Shown here piece by piece: positions 1-7,699 of a stretch of 29,416 bases of DNA. The stretch is from positions 1-29,416 of the forward strand of contig QMVB01000002.1 in NCBI GenBank assembly GCA_003660905.1. Direction: 5' to 3'. Origin of the DNA: Candidatus Nanohalarchaeota archaeon. GTDB taxonomy: Archaea > EX4484-52. The position numbers and the translations under genes were made by a program. Under the pieces are notes generated by a model. The model did not search any database and had not been told where the DNA came from. It worked only from the letters and a program-made list of their open reading frames with translations. Each line of letters begins with the position of its first letter. Position 1 is the first letter of the stretch.

Positions 1-67
1 ATAAGCGGAGTTGTAGTTAAAAACAAGCAATTATCACATAAATTCTATTGAAAAATCCTGTTTTTTG

Positions 68-116
68 TAAACTGTCAAATAGGTTTTCCTGTCTTATTTG
101 GCGTCAAACTGTCAAA
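68..116. repeat. 11-bp direct repeat upstream of the membrane wHTH gene
   Basis: AAACTGTCAAA occurs at 69-79 and again at 106-116, 37 bp apart. It lies before the TATA-like stretch at 151-170 that probably drives the gene starting at 184. It could be a pair of regulator sites, but there is no independent support. I see no gene in the first 183 bases. Confidence 0.3.
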
Positions 117-183
117 GTTGGGTATTATGCTATAAAAATAGAATTTAACCATATTTTTAAATATATTAGTCCTATAAAAATGT

Positions 184-1245
184 ATGAGACTGCACTTTAG
201 AGTAATTATAATATCCGCTCTTGCAATATATTTTTTAAGTTCTTTGGGTTTTGCTTCATTTATAAAGGAAACTTCTCTTAAACTTAATGTAAATGAAGAC
301 AACACGATAGATGTAAAAATGACAATAGATTATGCTTCTCTGTCAACAAATGACGTTTCCTTTGTAATAAATGGGAGAATCCCATATGCGAAGGGCTCAG
401 ACAAAAACGGGGAAATGAATTGCAGTGTCCATGAAAAGCCTTACGGCACACAGATAATATGCAAAAGAAAAGAAAACATCCAGATTAATTATTCTGCAAC
501 AATTCTGTATAAAATGAGCAATGTCATATTTGAAGAAAAGAAGATGAACAAAACAATAGATACTTTTTTGTTTGAATACAACATAGTTGAGCCAACAGAA
601 AAACTGCACATTCTGCTCATAATACCGGCAGGATACGGATTGCTGGATGCAGCCCAGATGCAGGCTTATTATCCTCCAAATCCAAATATCCGTGTAATTG
701 ACGGCAGAAGAGTGGGCGTTGAATGGACTGAACAAAATTTAAGCATCGGAAAATCGTATTTTTTTAAGGCAAATTATGAAAAAATCTCAAACGCCGTAAT
801 CAACAATGAGGATTATCCAAGAAGCTACAAAATCATAATGTCTGTTGTAGTAGTTGGTCTTTTGTGCCTTGTTGTATTGCTTCTGTTCTCTAAAGCAAAA
901 AAAATCAGGGAAAAGAAGAGCCTAATTCCTGATGAAGACGATGAAGCTGTAGAGGGAGTAGAAACAGAAGAGAAAAAAGAGGAAGAGAAAAAAAACATAG
1001 AGGATGTCATGCTCATATCCTTGCTGAAAGAAGATGAAAAAAAAGTCTTTGACCTGATTTGCGCATCATCCGGGGGAATCAGCAAGCAAAGAGAAATTGC
1101 AAGAGCAACCGGATTTTCCCCTGCCAAGACATCCCATGTAATAAAAAGCCTGTCTGCAAGAGGGCTTATAAACTTAACAAGGCAGGGAAGAACAACAAGA
1201 ATCGAATTTACAGAAAAAGCAAATGAATTTCTGAAGACCAAATAA
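184..1245 (+). CDS. Secreted-domain membrane protein with cytoplasmic winged-helix DNA-binding domain
   Basis: 353 aa. An N-terminal signal or anchor segment (about residues 7-25) precedes a roughly 190-residue extracytoplasmic beta-rich region. A second membrane helix follows at about 217-236 (SVVVVGLLCLVVLLLF), then a highly charged Glu/Lys linker and a C-terminal winged helix (about 275-353). The winged helix shows the pattern of archaeal membrane wHTH proteins: a DEKKVFDLI helix, then REIARATGFSPAKTSHVIKS and a GRTTRIEF wing. The topology suggests a one-component membrane sensor or regulator, but the ligand and targets are unknown. The TATA-like stretch ATATTTTTAAATATATTAG (151-169) is centred about 25 nt before ATG 184, so the mRNA is probably leaderless. 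The next gene is convergent, 9 nt away. Confidence 0.7.
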   Translation: MRLHFRVIIISALAIYFLSSLGFASFIKETSLKLNVNEDNTIDVKMTIDYASLSTNDVSFVINGRIPYAKGSDKNGEMNCSVHEKPYGTQIICKRKENIQINYSATILYKMSNVIFEEKKMNKTIDTFLFEYNIVEPTEKLHILLIIPAGYGLLDAAQMQAYYPPNPNIRVIDGRRVGVEWTEQNLSIGKSYFFKANYEKISNAVINNEDYPRSYKIIMSVVVVGLLCLVVLLLFSKAKKIREKKSLIPDEDDEAVEGVETEEKKEEEKKNIEDVMLISLLKEDEKKVFDLICASSGGISKQREIARATGFSPAKTSHVIKSLSARGLINLTRQGRTTRIEFTEKANEFLKTK

Positions 1246-1254
1246 CCAGCTGAA

Positions 1255-2637
1255 TCAAATATCTTTCAGCCATTTGTAGAACTCATTGTTGCTGTCAAAC
1301 TCCAGGTATTCTTTGTTGTCAAAAACCGCATTTATATACCTGCCCTGCCCGCTTATTCCAAATTTATCAAAATATGAATTAAACAGGCTCTCTAATGCTT
1401 TTACATGCTGGTTTGCATCAACAGATCCAGATATGATGCGCTCTTCCCTCATGCTCTGGTCGTAGATGAGGCATTTGTTCTGAATTTTGCAGAAGACCGA
1501 TGCATGAGACGGCATCAGGAAAACATAGCATTTCTGCGATTCATTATATGCTTTTATCATAGATAAGAGCAAAGTCGCCTTTTCCTCGCAGTCCCCGTAG
1601 CAGTTTTCATATGTTTTTTTTGGGAATTCCCAATGTTCTGCATCCTGCTCTACAATATAATCATAGCGGTATCTTACCCTGCTGTTCGCAAAATTCCATA
1701 TATAATCCAAATTCTCTTCTGTATTGTTCCTAAAATACTTTACAGGAAGGAATTCCCTGACTTCATCAGGCGTTATAAAAAATGTTTTCGCAAATTTATA
1801 GGGCTGGTATGGATTGATTTTTGCATTAAAGCCAATAATATAGTTGGTGCTGTCGCTGAACATAGTGCTGTTGATATTCAAAGCCCAGCAGGAATAGTAT
1901 TTCATGAATTTGTAATCTTTAAAGCAACTGCTCAGAGTTCCCTGCAGGCAGAGTTCGTTTTCATGGGCATTTTTGAATTCATTGTATTTTTCCTCCTTAA
2001 AATTGAATGTCTTGTCTGCAAATCCAATAAAATTATTGTTCAGCATCACTTTCCCTTTTAGGGAGCAGTTGGTTGTCTTGTCAGTGAAAGCAAAAGTCAC
2101 TTTATTTTGTTCTGTTTGCTCTTCCGGCTTTTTTGCCCGCTCTTCTGAAATAGTCTGGCTTAAATTCCCCTTCATATGCAGTATGTCATAGGCGCATAAA
2201 TTTTCCATCTCCCATAAAACATACTCTGTTGAGTTCAAAGCGTAAAATCTAATGCCTGTTGAACTGCATATTTCTGCTGTCTTTTCAACAGATGCAGTTC
2301 CTCCACTGACAGGAACAGAGATTGTTTTGTTGTCCTTTAGGAAAAGCATTATATTTCCTTCAACATCGTCTTTTTCAAAGACTATTTCCACCATTTTGGG
2401 AGCTGGAGGCATTGGAGTTTCTTTTATTGTATTGTCTGTGATGGGAGGGAATTGATTTTTGGTTAAATCCGCTATATCTGTGCATCCGGATATTACCAGA
2501 ACCATTAGAACAATAAATATTTTTGCAATTGATTTTTTAAGAAAAATATTACAGAAAAAATCTTTAATGTTGCATCTAAACTTCCTTGCGAAATCGTACA
2601 CTTTATATGCAACAATAAAAATGCCTTTTAATTTCAT
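1255..2637 (-). CDS. Transglutaminase-like lipoprotein
   Basis: 460 aa from ATG 2637. Longer readings of the frame run into the divergent RNase Z gene and would start upstream of the shared promoter. A hydrophobic segment ends in a lipobox-like VISGC (Cys about 52), preceded by an unusually long basic N-terminus. The middle is Cys- and Asn-rich and divergent. The C-terminal third is a transglutaminase-like (papain-fold) domain, with a candidate triad of Cys350 in YGDCEEKA, His378 in PSHAS and Asp393 in IYDQS. The family includes protein crosslinkers and cysteine proteases; the substrate here is unknown. It is probably anchored on the outside of the membrane, since Asn-X-Ser/Thr sites and many cysteines fit an exported protein. 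The mRNA is probably leaderless. Confidence 0.68.
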   Translation of the reverse strand: MKLKGIFIVAYKVYDFARKFRCNIKDFFCNIFLKKSIAKIFIVLMVLVISGCTDIADLTKNQFPPITDNTIKETPMPPAPKMVEIVFEKDDVEGNIMLFLKDNKTISVPVSGGTASVEKTAEICSSTGIRFYALNSTEYVLWEMENLCAYDILHMKGNLSQTISEERAKKPEEQTEQNKVTFAFTDKTTNCSLKGKVMLNNNFIGFADKTFNFKEEKYNEFKNAHENELCLQGTLSSCFKDYKFMKYYSCWALNINSTMFSDSTNYIIGFNAKINPYQPYKFAKTFFITPDEVREFLPVKYFRNNTEENLDYIWNFANSRVRYRYDYIVEQDAEHWEFPKKTYENCYGDCEEKATLLLSMIKAYNESQKCYVFLMPSHASVFCKIQNKCLIYDQSMREERIISGSVDANQHVKALESLFNSYFDKFGISGQGRYINAVFDNKEYLEFDSNNEFYKWLKDI

Positions 2638-2656
2638 AAAATCATAGTGTTCAGAT

Positions 2657-2669
2657 GATTTAATAAATC
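2657..2669. promoter_or_regulatory. Shared bidirectional TATA-like element
   Basis: GATTTAATAAATC is a near-perfect palindrome centred at 2663. The RNase Z start codon (2690) is 27 bp away on one side and the transglutaminase-like start codon (2637) is 26 bp away on the other. Both distances match archaeal TATA-to-start spacing for leaderless mRNA. One element therefore appears to serve both genes, because there is no room for two separate promoters. Confidence 0.6.
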
Positions 2670-2689
2670 TTATTAGTCTATTAAGGTAT

Positions 2690-3598
2690 ATGTTAACCCT
2701 AATATTCCTCGGAACGTCATCAGCAGTTCCGACAAAAGACAGAAATCTCCCCGGCATATTTGTCAGGTACAAAGAGGACAGAATGCTCTTTGACTGCGGG
2801 GAAGGGACGCAAAGGCAGTTGATGGCAAAGAAACTAAAGTTTGTAAAAATATCGAAAATATTCATAACCCACTGGCATGCTGATCATTTTGCAGGGCTTA
2901 TGGGGCTCATACAAACTATGGAATTGGAAGGAAGAAGAGACCCGCTGTATATTTACGGACCAATCCACACAAAAAAATTCGTTGAAAGATTCATAAATGT
3001 CGGCTATTTTGCAAGAAGATTTGAAGTTTTTGTAAAGGAGATGAAGAATGACGATTCAGTGGAGTTTGGAGAATACACAATCAGTGCATTTGAAGTAAAG
3101 CACAGGATTCCTGCGCTGGGCTTTGTATTTAAAGAAAATGCCCGGGTGAATATAGACCTGAAAAAGCTCGGCAAATACAGCATAAAGCAGGGTCCTTTGG
3201 TAGGGAAACTGAAAAAATACGGTTTTGTTGAAAAGAACGGAAAGGCGATAAAGCTTGAAGATGTGAGCAAAATAACAAAGGGGCGGAAACTTGTTTATAC
3301 CGGAGATACAAGATATTTCAAGGCGCTGGAGAAATACGCAAAAGATGCGGATGTGTTTGTATGCGACTGCACTTTTGACAACGAATATGCTAAAAAAGCT
3401 CATATTTACGGTCATTGCTGTGCAGGAAAAGCGGCAGAGATAGCAAAAGAGGCAAATGTGGGGAAATTGTATTTAACTCATATAAGTCGCAGGTATCAGG
3501 AAAAAGGGACGTCGCCAAATATACTTCAGGAGCAGGCGAGGCAAATATTTAAAAAGTCTTATCTTGCTAAAGATTTACTTGAAGTTGATATTAAGTAG
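2690..3598 (+). CDS. rnz: Ribonuclease Z (tRNA 3'-processing endonuclease)
   Basis: 302 aa, the usual length for the short RNase Z form. It is a metallo-beta-lactamase-fold zinc hydrolase that cuts tRNA precursors just after the discriminator base. The signature HWHADH lies at residues 61-66, with further metal ligands at about His138, Asp206 (YTGDTR) and His264 (LTHIS). The N-terminal FLGTSSAVPT and CGEGTQRQL motifs are those of the family. The usual GHS near residue 242 is GHC. The ATG is 27 bp from the shared TATA-like element. The TAG stop (3596-3598) runs into tRNA-Leu: its last G is the first base of the tRNA. Confidence 0.95.
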   Translation: MLTLIFLGTSSAVPTKDRNLPGIFVRYKEDRMLFDCGEGTQRQLMAKKLKFVKISKIFITHWHADHFAGLMGLIQTMELEGRRDPLYIYGPIHTKKFVERFINVGYFARRFEVFVKEMKNDDSVEFGEYTISAFEVKHRIPALGFVFKENARVNIDLKKLGKYSIKQGPLVGKLKKYGFVEKNGKAIKLEDVSKITKGRKLVYTGDTRYFKALEKYAKDADVFVCDCTFDNEYAKKAHIYGHCCAGKAAEIAKEANVGKLYLTHISRRYQEKGTSPNILQEQARQIFKKSYLAKDLLEVDIK

Positions 3599-3679
3599 CA
3601 GGGGTAGCCAAGTGGTCAACGGCGCTGGGCTTAGGACTCAGTCCTTAGTGGTTCAAGGGTTCGACTCCCTTCTCCTGCA
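3598..3679 (+). tRNA. tRNA-Leu (anticodon UAG)
   Basis: A class II tRNA of 82 nt. The acceptor GCAGGGG (3598-3604) pairs with CTCCTGC (3672-3678) through seven pairs including one G-U, with discriminator A3679. The anticodon stem CTGGG/CTCAG encloses loop CTTAGGA, with anticodon TAG at 3632-3634. The variable arm is 13 nt (3642-3654) and the T arm is AAGGG-TTCGACT-CCCTT. CCA is not encoded. Base 1 is also the third base of the RNase Z stop codon, so the tRNA is probably co-transcribed with that gene. Confidence 0.95.
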
Positions 3680-3735
3680 TTAAAAGTGAGCGAGCAAAGG
3701 AATTTTGAATAATTGCACTATTAATTTGCCTTTTT
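3680..3735 (+). other. Conserved tRNA trailer element with hairpin and T-run
   Basis: The 25 nt from 3680 to 3704, starting right after the discriminator of tRNA-Leu, match the 25 nt after tRNA-Thr (12859 down to 12835, minus strand) at 23 positions. The core is AAAAGTGAG, Y, GA, R, CAAAGGAATT. In this copy AAGGAATT (3697-3704) can pair with AATT-tg-CCTT (3723-3732), followed by TTTTT at 3731-3735, so the end could act as a terminator. The rest of the gap to 3841 shows only a probable TATA box (about 3805-3814) for the next gene. Confidence 0.5.
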
Positions 3736-3841
3736 AGTTCTCTGACAGACCAGTTTTCATTAACCGTTTGTTTTTCATAGAACAGACCCCCACATTTCAC
3801 AAACCTTTTTATTACTCCAATTTCAAATAAATCATCTAATT

Positions 3842-4954
3842 ATGAAACAAAAACTCCAAAGCGCATTATCTTATACAATAATATTCCTGATTATCGCAAT
3901 AGCTCTTCATTTCAATATTCAAAGCGAATTAAACCCATCTAACAATCCAACACACCCAAAAGAAAACAGCACAGTTCCCTCCTTAATTGAAGAAAACGGA
4001 AACCTCACCATCTATTTTTGCCCAAAAGATGACTGCGAAAAGCATTTGACTAACTTGATAAAATCCGCAAATAAATCTATATACTGCGCACTCTACGACA
4101 TCAAACTGAACTCGTTTGTCGATGCAATCAAGGACCTAAAAGAAAAAGATATTGAAATAGGCATAATAACAGACGACAAGACGGTTCAAAGCAAGAATTC
4201 AAAATACAATGAACTTGAGCAGATGCTGGGCGAAAACATGAAGACAGACAAAAAAAGGAGTACAGGAAAATACAATAATCTGATGCACAACAAATTCTGC
4301 ATAATAGACAACAAGACAGTTTTTGCAGGTTCACTTAACCCAACAGACAGGGGCATGCAAAAAAATAACAATAACATGCTCATAATCACATCCAAATACA
4401 TTGCCCAAAATTACATGGATGAGTTCATGGAAATGAACAATGATGAATTCGGGGACAGGAACAGTCAAACCGCAAAATATCCTCTCATTGAACTCAAAAA
4501 TACGCAATATGACAACATGAAGATACGCAATTGCTTCTGCCCCGAGGACAACTGCAAAAAGCATGTGATTGGCAGTATAGATAGAGCAAACACCAGCATT
4601 TATTTCTGTCTGTTCAGCTTCACTGAAAATAATACAAAGAATGCGCTTATCAAGGCAGCAGAAAGAGGCGTTGAAGTAAAAGGCATTTTTGAAAAAACAC
4701 AGGCGGGCTCAAAATATTCTGCATTCAGCGAACTAAAAAACCGAAACAACAGCAATATGGACATCCGTAAGGATGCAAACCCTGCCTTTCTCCATCATAA
4801 GTTTTTTGTGATAGATGAATACATAACAATCACTGGCTCAATGAATCCTACCCAGAGCGGATATTTTTATAATGATGAAAACATAATGATAATTGAAAAC
4901 CCAACAATTGCAAAAATCTATATTGAAGAGTATGACAGTAGAAGAGAGGATTAA
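3842..4954 (+). CDS. Membrane-anchored phospholipase D-family protein with two HKD motifs
   Basis: 370 aa. A single N-terminal hydrophobic segment (about residues 9-24) acts as anchor or signal. Two phospholipase D half-domains follow. The first HKD motif is His149-Lys151-Asp156 (HNKFCIID, then GSLNPT). The second is His318-Lys320-Asp325 (HHKFFVID, then GSMNPT). Each half begins with the same Cys motif, FCPKDDCEKH (59-68) and FCPEDNCKKH (232-241), so the protein looks like an internal duplication. The superfamily includes nucleases and phospholipid-modifying enzymes, and an exported nuclease or lipase are both possible. A TATA-like box at 3805-3814 suggests a leaderless mRNA. The 3' end overlaps the next gene by 23 nt. 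Confidence 0.82.
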   Translation: MKQKLQSALSYTIIFLIIAIALHFNIQSELNPSNNPTHPKENSTVPSLIEENGNLTIYFCPKDDCEKHLTNLIKSANKSIYCALYDIKLNSFVDAIKDLKEKDIEIGIITDDKTVQSKNSKYNELEQMLGENMKTDKKRSTGKYNNLMHNKFCIIDNKTVFAGSLNPTDRGMQKNNNNMLIITSKYIAQNYMDEFMEMNNDEFGDRNSQTAKYPLIELKNTQYDNMKIRNCFCPEDNCKKHVIGSIDRANTSIYFCLFSFTENNTKNALIKAAERGVEVKGIFEKTQAGSKYSAFSELKNRNNSNMDIRKDANPAFLHHKFFVIDEYITITGSMNPTQSGYFYNDENIMIIENPTIAKIYIEEYDSRRED

Positions 4955-6041
4955 AGAGCTGGAGGAAAAACTGGCAAAAACCCCAAAGAACAAGGGGACT
5001 GAGACAGACCTTGCAAAGATAAAGACACAGATTTCCCTGCTAAAAAGCCAAAGTGAACTTAGGAAGACAAAGAAAAGCGGAATATCTGCTTATGGCTATT
5101 CTTTAAGGAAAAAGGGAGATGCAACATGCGTTTTGATAGGAACTCCTTCTGTCGGAAAATCCACGCTTTTGAACAAGCTGACGAATGCGCACTCAGCGAC
5201 TGCGGATTATGAATTTACAACGCTTTTTGCAATACAGGGCATGCTTACTTATGAAGGGGCAAAAATCCAGATTATTGATCTTCCCGGGATTCTTGAAGGC
5301 GCGGCATCCGGAACAGGAAGAGGAAAGGAAGTGCTTGCCGCAGCAAGAAATGCAGACCTTATGCTTATCGTATCCGACATCAAAAGACCGCAGTTAAAGG
5401 ACATAATTTCAGGCGAACTGAAAAAGGCAGGAATTTTCCTGAACATGACCGCGCCGAAAATATCACTAAAAAAGACAATTAAAAACGGTATTGTGGTAAA
5501 GTCAACCGTAAAGCAAAGATTGACAAGAAATACAATAGCCGAGATTTTAAGGATGCACAAGCTGGTGAATGCAGAGATAATCCTATTCGACACAGTGGAT
5601 GTGGATGACATAAACAATGCGATTATCGGGAACAAAGTATATGCTGGCGCAATATACGTATACAACAAGATAGATACTATTTCAAAAGAAGAAGTTTCAG
5701 AGATAAAAAAGGCAAGTCTTCAAAAAGCGCAGGACAAAAAGAATTATGCATTCATAAGCGCCAAAACCAATAAAAATCTGGATGAATTAAAAGCATTGAT
5801 TTTTTCAAAGCTGAATCTAATGGCGATTTACACGAAAAAAACCAACAAAGCGCCGGACATGGAAGCTCCCCTGATATTGAAAAAAGGAGCAACAATACGG
5901 GATGCCTGCTTCAAGATACACAAGGATTTTGTTGATAAAACAGCTTTTGCAAAGGTGTGGGGCTCCTCCAGGTATGATGGACAGAAACTGAGCATGAAAT
6001 ACAAGCTTCATCATAAGGATATTATTGAATTGTGTTTTTAG
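4932..6041 (+). CDS. DRG/Obg-family GTPase with TGS domain
   Basis: 369 aa from ATG 4932. An earlier in-frame ATG at 4893 would deepen the overlap with the PLD gene and adds no conserved sequence. The N-terminus is the helical region typical of DRG proteins (EERIKELEEKLAKTPKNKGT). The G motifs are G1 GTPSVGKST (about 70-78), G2 in YEFTTL, G3 DLPGILEGA (from about 116), G4 NKID (about 245-248) and G5 ISAKT. The C-terminal 60 residues form a TGS domain. Archaeal and eukaryotic DRG GTPases associate with ribosomes and assist translation. It is the second gene of a transcript that starts with the PLD protein. The functional link between the two is unclear. Confidence 0.93.
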   Translation: MTVEERIKELEEKLAKTPKNKGTETDLAKIKTQISLLKSQSELRKTKKSGISAYGYSLRKKGDATCVLIGTPSVGKSTLLNKLTNAHSATADYEFTTLFAIQGMLTYEGAKIQIIDLPGILEGAASGTGRGKEVLAAARNADLMLIVSDIKRPQLKDIISGELKKAGIFLNMTAPKISLKKTIKNGIVVKSTVKQRLTRNTIAEILRMHKLVNAEIILFDTVDVDDINNAIIGNKVYAGAIYVYNKIDTISKEEVSEIKKASLQKAQDKKNYAFISAKTNKNLDELKALIFSKLNLMAIYTKKTNKAPDMEAPLILKKGATIRDACFKIHKDFVDKTAFAKVWGSSRYDGQKLSMKYKLHHKDIIELCF

Positions 6042-6374
6042 TTTTTACCATTACAAATCACACAAAAACAAGTATTTGAATAATTTGTAATGGTATACTG
6101 TTATGAGAATACAGGGAAAGAAAGTCTTATTACAACGCCCTCCAGAAGGACAAGAATAAGTTTTTCAATTACTTTGCAAAAAGATGCCTGAAAATGCACA
6201 ATAAATACACAAAATATTAATGCCATTTTCGTCATATGAACTTCCATACACCTTCACTTCCTGTGGAACTTCCAGACCCCCTTTATTTCCTATGGAAAAA
6301 CGATCGATATGAATATAATGAACTTAAAATGAAATTAAAAATTGACATGCATGCACATTCATTTTCTATTTTTT
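6042..6374. other. Gene-poor gap between convergent genes, with inverted repeat and possible coding remnant
   Basis: The gap opens with a 13-bp perfect inverted repeat: TACCATTACAAAT at 6046-6058 and its complement at 6083-6095, 24-nt spacer. This sits just after the GTPase stop and could fold as a 3' hairpin. From 6125 to 6220 one frame reads SYYNALQKDKNK, then FFNYFAKRCL, before a stop. This faintly resembles the end of a Fic-type domain, but it is too short to call. Around 6241-6300 there are several TTCC(A/T) motifs, including TTCCTGTGG, the complement of a motif repeated near 26020. I see no intact gene. Confidence 0.4.
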
Positions 6375-7694
6375 TTAAAATGGCACTAATTCCATGATGA
6401 ACGGTCCGACAAAATTGAACAAAATGACAAAGAGTGTAATTACAGACACATAATATGAAAGTCGGGCAGCCTTTTTTGCAGTTGTCATTTTTTTCATAAG
6501 CTCCTCGAACATAAACCCTCCGTCAAGAGGCAGGACGAATTTAATTGGCAGTATGTTCACGAGCGCAATTGCAAATGAAATAAGCCATATCCAAAACAGG
6601 TGCATGTACATTGAATTTATGACCCATAACAAAAAGCCTCCTGCTATCCCTGCCTTTGCAAGAGTCAGGGCTATGCCAGGCTTTGCAGACATGTGAGTTG
6701 AAAACCTTTCCCTTTTTATTCCCATAAAAGGAATAGACTCATTTTGCGGGTTAGATGTAAGTTTAAGCATGTAATTTTCATCATTCACAGTAATGCTTAT
6801 TGTCTGGTTAGGGACGCAGTTTGCAAGTGTGTTGTAAAAGCTGATATCTCCATAGATTGAATTGTTGTCTATCTGGGTGATTGTTCCTTTTTCAGGCAGT
6901 ATTGCCGAGGGCATATCAGGGACAAGGCCGCGATAGTCAAATCCACTCGGCGCATATACAAGTGAAACCAATATCAGGACGAGAATAGTGCAGATAATAT
7001 TTGAAAATGAGCCTGCTGAATACACGCGAGATTTCACAAGGGACGGAGCTTTTTTGAGCTTCTTCTCATCCATCTCTGCAAATCCAAGAGGCAGGAATGC
7101 CAGAAATCCATAGCCCATGGATTTTACCTTTATATCGTGGGCAATGGATACAAATGAATGTGAAAATTCATGAATTATAACAATTACAAATATTGCGCTC
7201 AAAAAATACTCAAGAGGGATATAGAATATAGGTGCGCCGGCAATGTCGAATGGAAGCGCCAGCTGAACAGCAGGCGTTGTCAATTTTTTTGTAATAATTG
7301 CTTTTGCCGATTCAAGCAGCATCATAAATACAACGCCTGATGCGCCGACAAGCGTAAGAACAGCAGAAGCAATAGGCTTTTCAAATATTCCGATTAAGAA
7401 TACAAATGAAATTATTGCAAGAAACACAAGCAGGAGATCAGTCCATCTCTTGTATTTTTTTTCAGCAAAGATATACCAAAGCCCGGTTATTCCGAATGTA
7501 AAGACAATGCCCATGTCACCGAATGTTTTAAAGAATTTTTTATGTCTTGAGCCGTATTTTTCGAGGAAAGGCAGTCCTTTCTTTATCTTTCTTATGTACA
7601 TCAAAGGGGCTTCTTTTGTGAAGTTTTTTCTGTCACATAGGTAAATCAGCCCCATTAGTATGCCCAGAAAAATCAATGTTTCAAAATTATTCAT
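6375..7694 (-). CDS. M50 family site-2-type intramembrane zinc metalloprotease
   Basis: 439 aa from ATG 7694. A GTG at 7703 is in frame, but the GTGAT there works better as a Shine-Dalgarno 4 nt before the ATG. It is a polytopic membrane protein with catalytic HEFSH (His175-Glu176, His179) inside a membrane helix and the second zinc-site motif LPLDGG (Asp about 391). A PDZ-like region lies between them. Site-2 proteases cut membrane-anchored substrates within the bilayer, often to release regulators. The upstream MscS gene ends 5 nt before this ATG, so the two form an operon. Which substrate it cuts cannot be told from the sequence; the membrane-tethered wHTH protein at 184-1245 is one candidate, purely by type. 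Confidence 0.9.
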   Translation of the reverse strand: MNNFETLIFLGILMGLIYLCDRKNFTKEAPLMYIRKIKKGLPFLEKYGSRHKKFFKTFGDMGIVFTFGITGLWYIFAEKKYKRWTDLLLVFLAIISFVFLIGIFEKPIASAVLTLVGASGVVFMMLLESAKAIITKKLTTPAVQLALPFDIAGAPIFYIPLEYFLSAIFVIVIIHEFSHSFVSIAHDIKVKSMGYGFLAFLPLGFAEMDEKKLKKAPSLVKSRVYSAGSFSNIICTILVLILVSLVYAPSGFDYRGLVPDMPSAILPEKGTITQIDNNSIYGDISFYNTLANCVPNQTISITVNDENYMLKLTSNPQNESIPFMGIKRERFSTHMSAKPGIALTLAKAGIAGGFLLWVINSMYMHLFWIWLISFAIALVNILPIKFVLPLDGGFMFEELMKKMTTAKKAARLSYYVSVITLFVILFNFVGPFIMELVPF

Positions 7695-7699
7695 ATATA

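Noticed and set aside
2638..2865. N-terminal extension of the transglutaminase-like protein
   Set aside because: It would overlap the divergent RNase Z gene and start upstream of the shared promoter; ATG 2637 fits the spacing.
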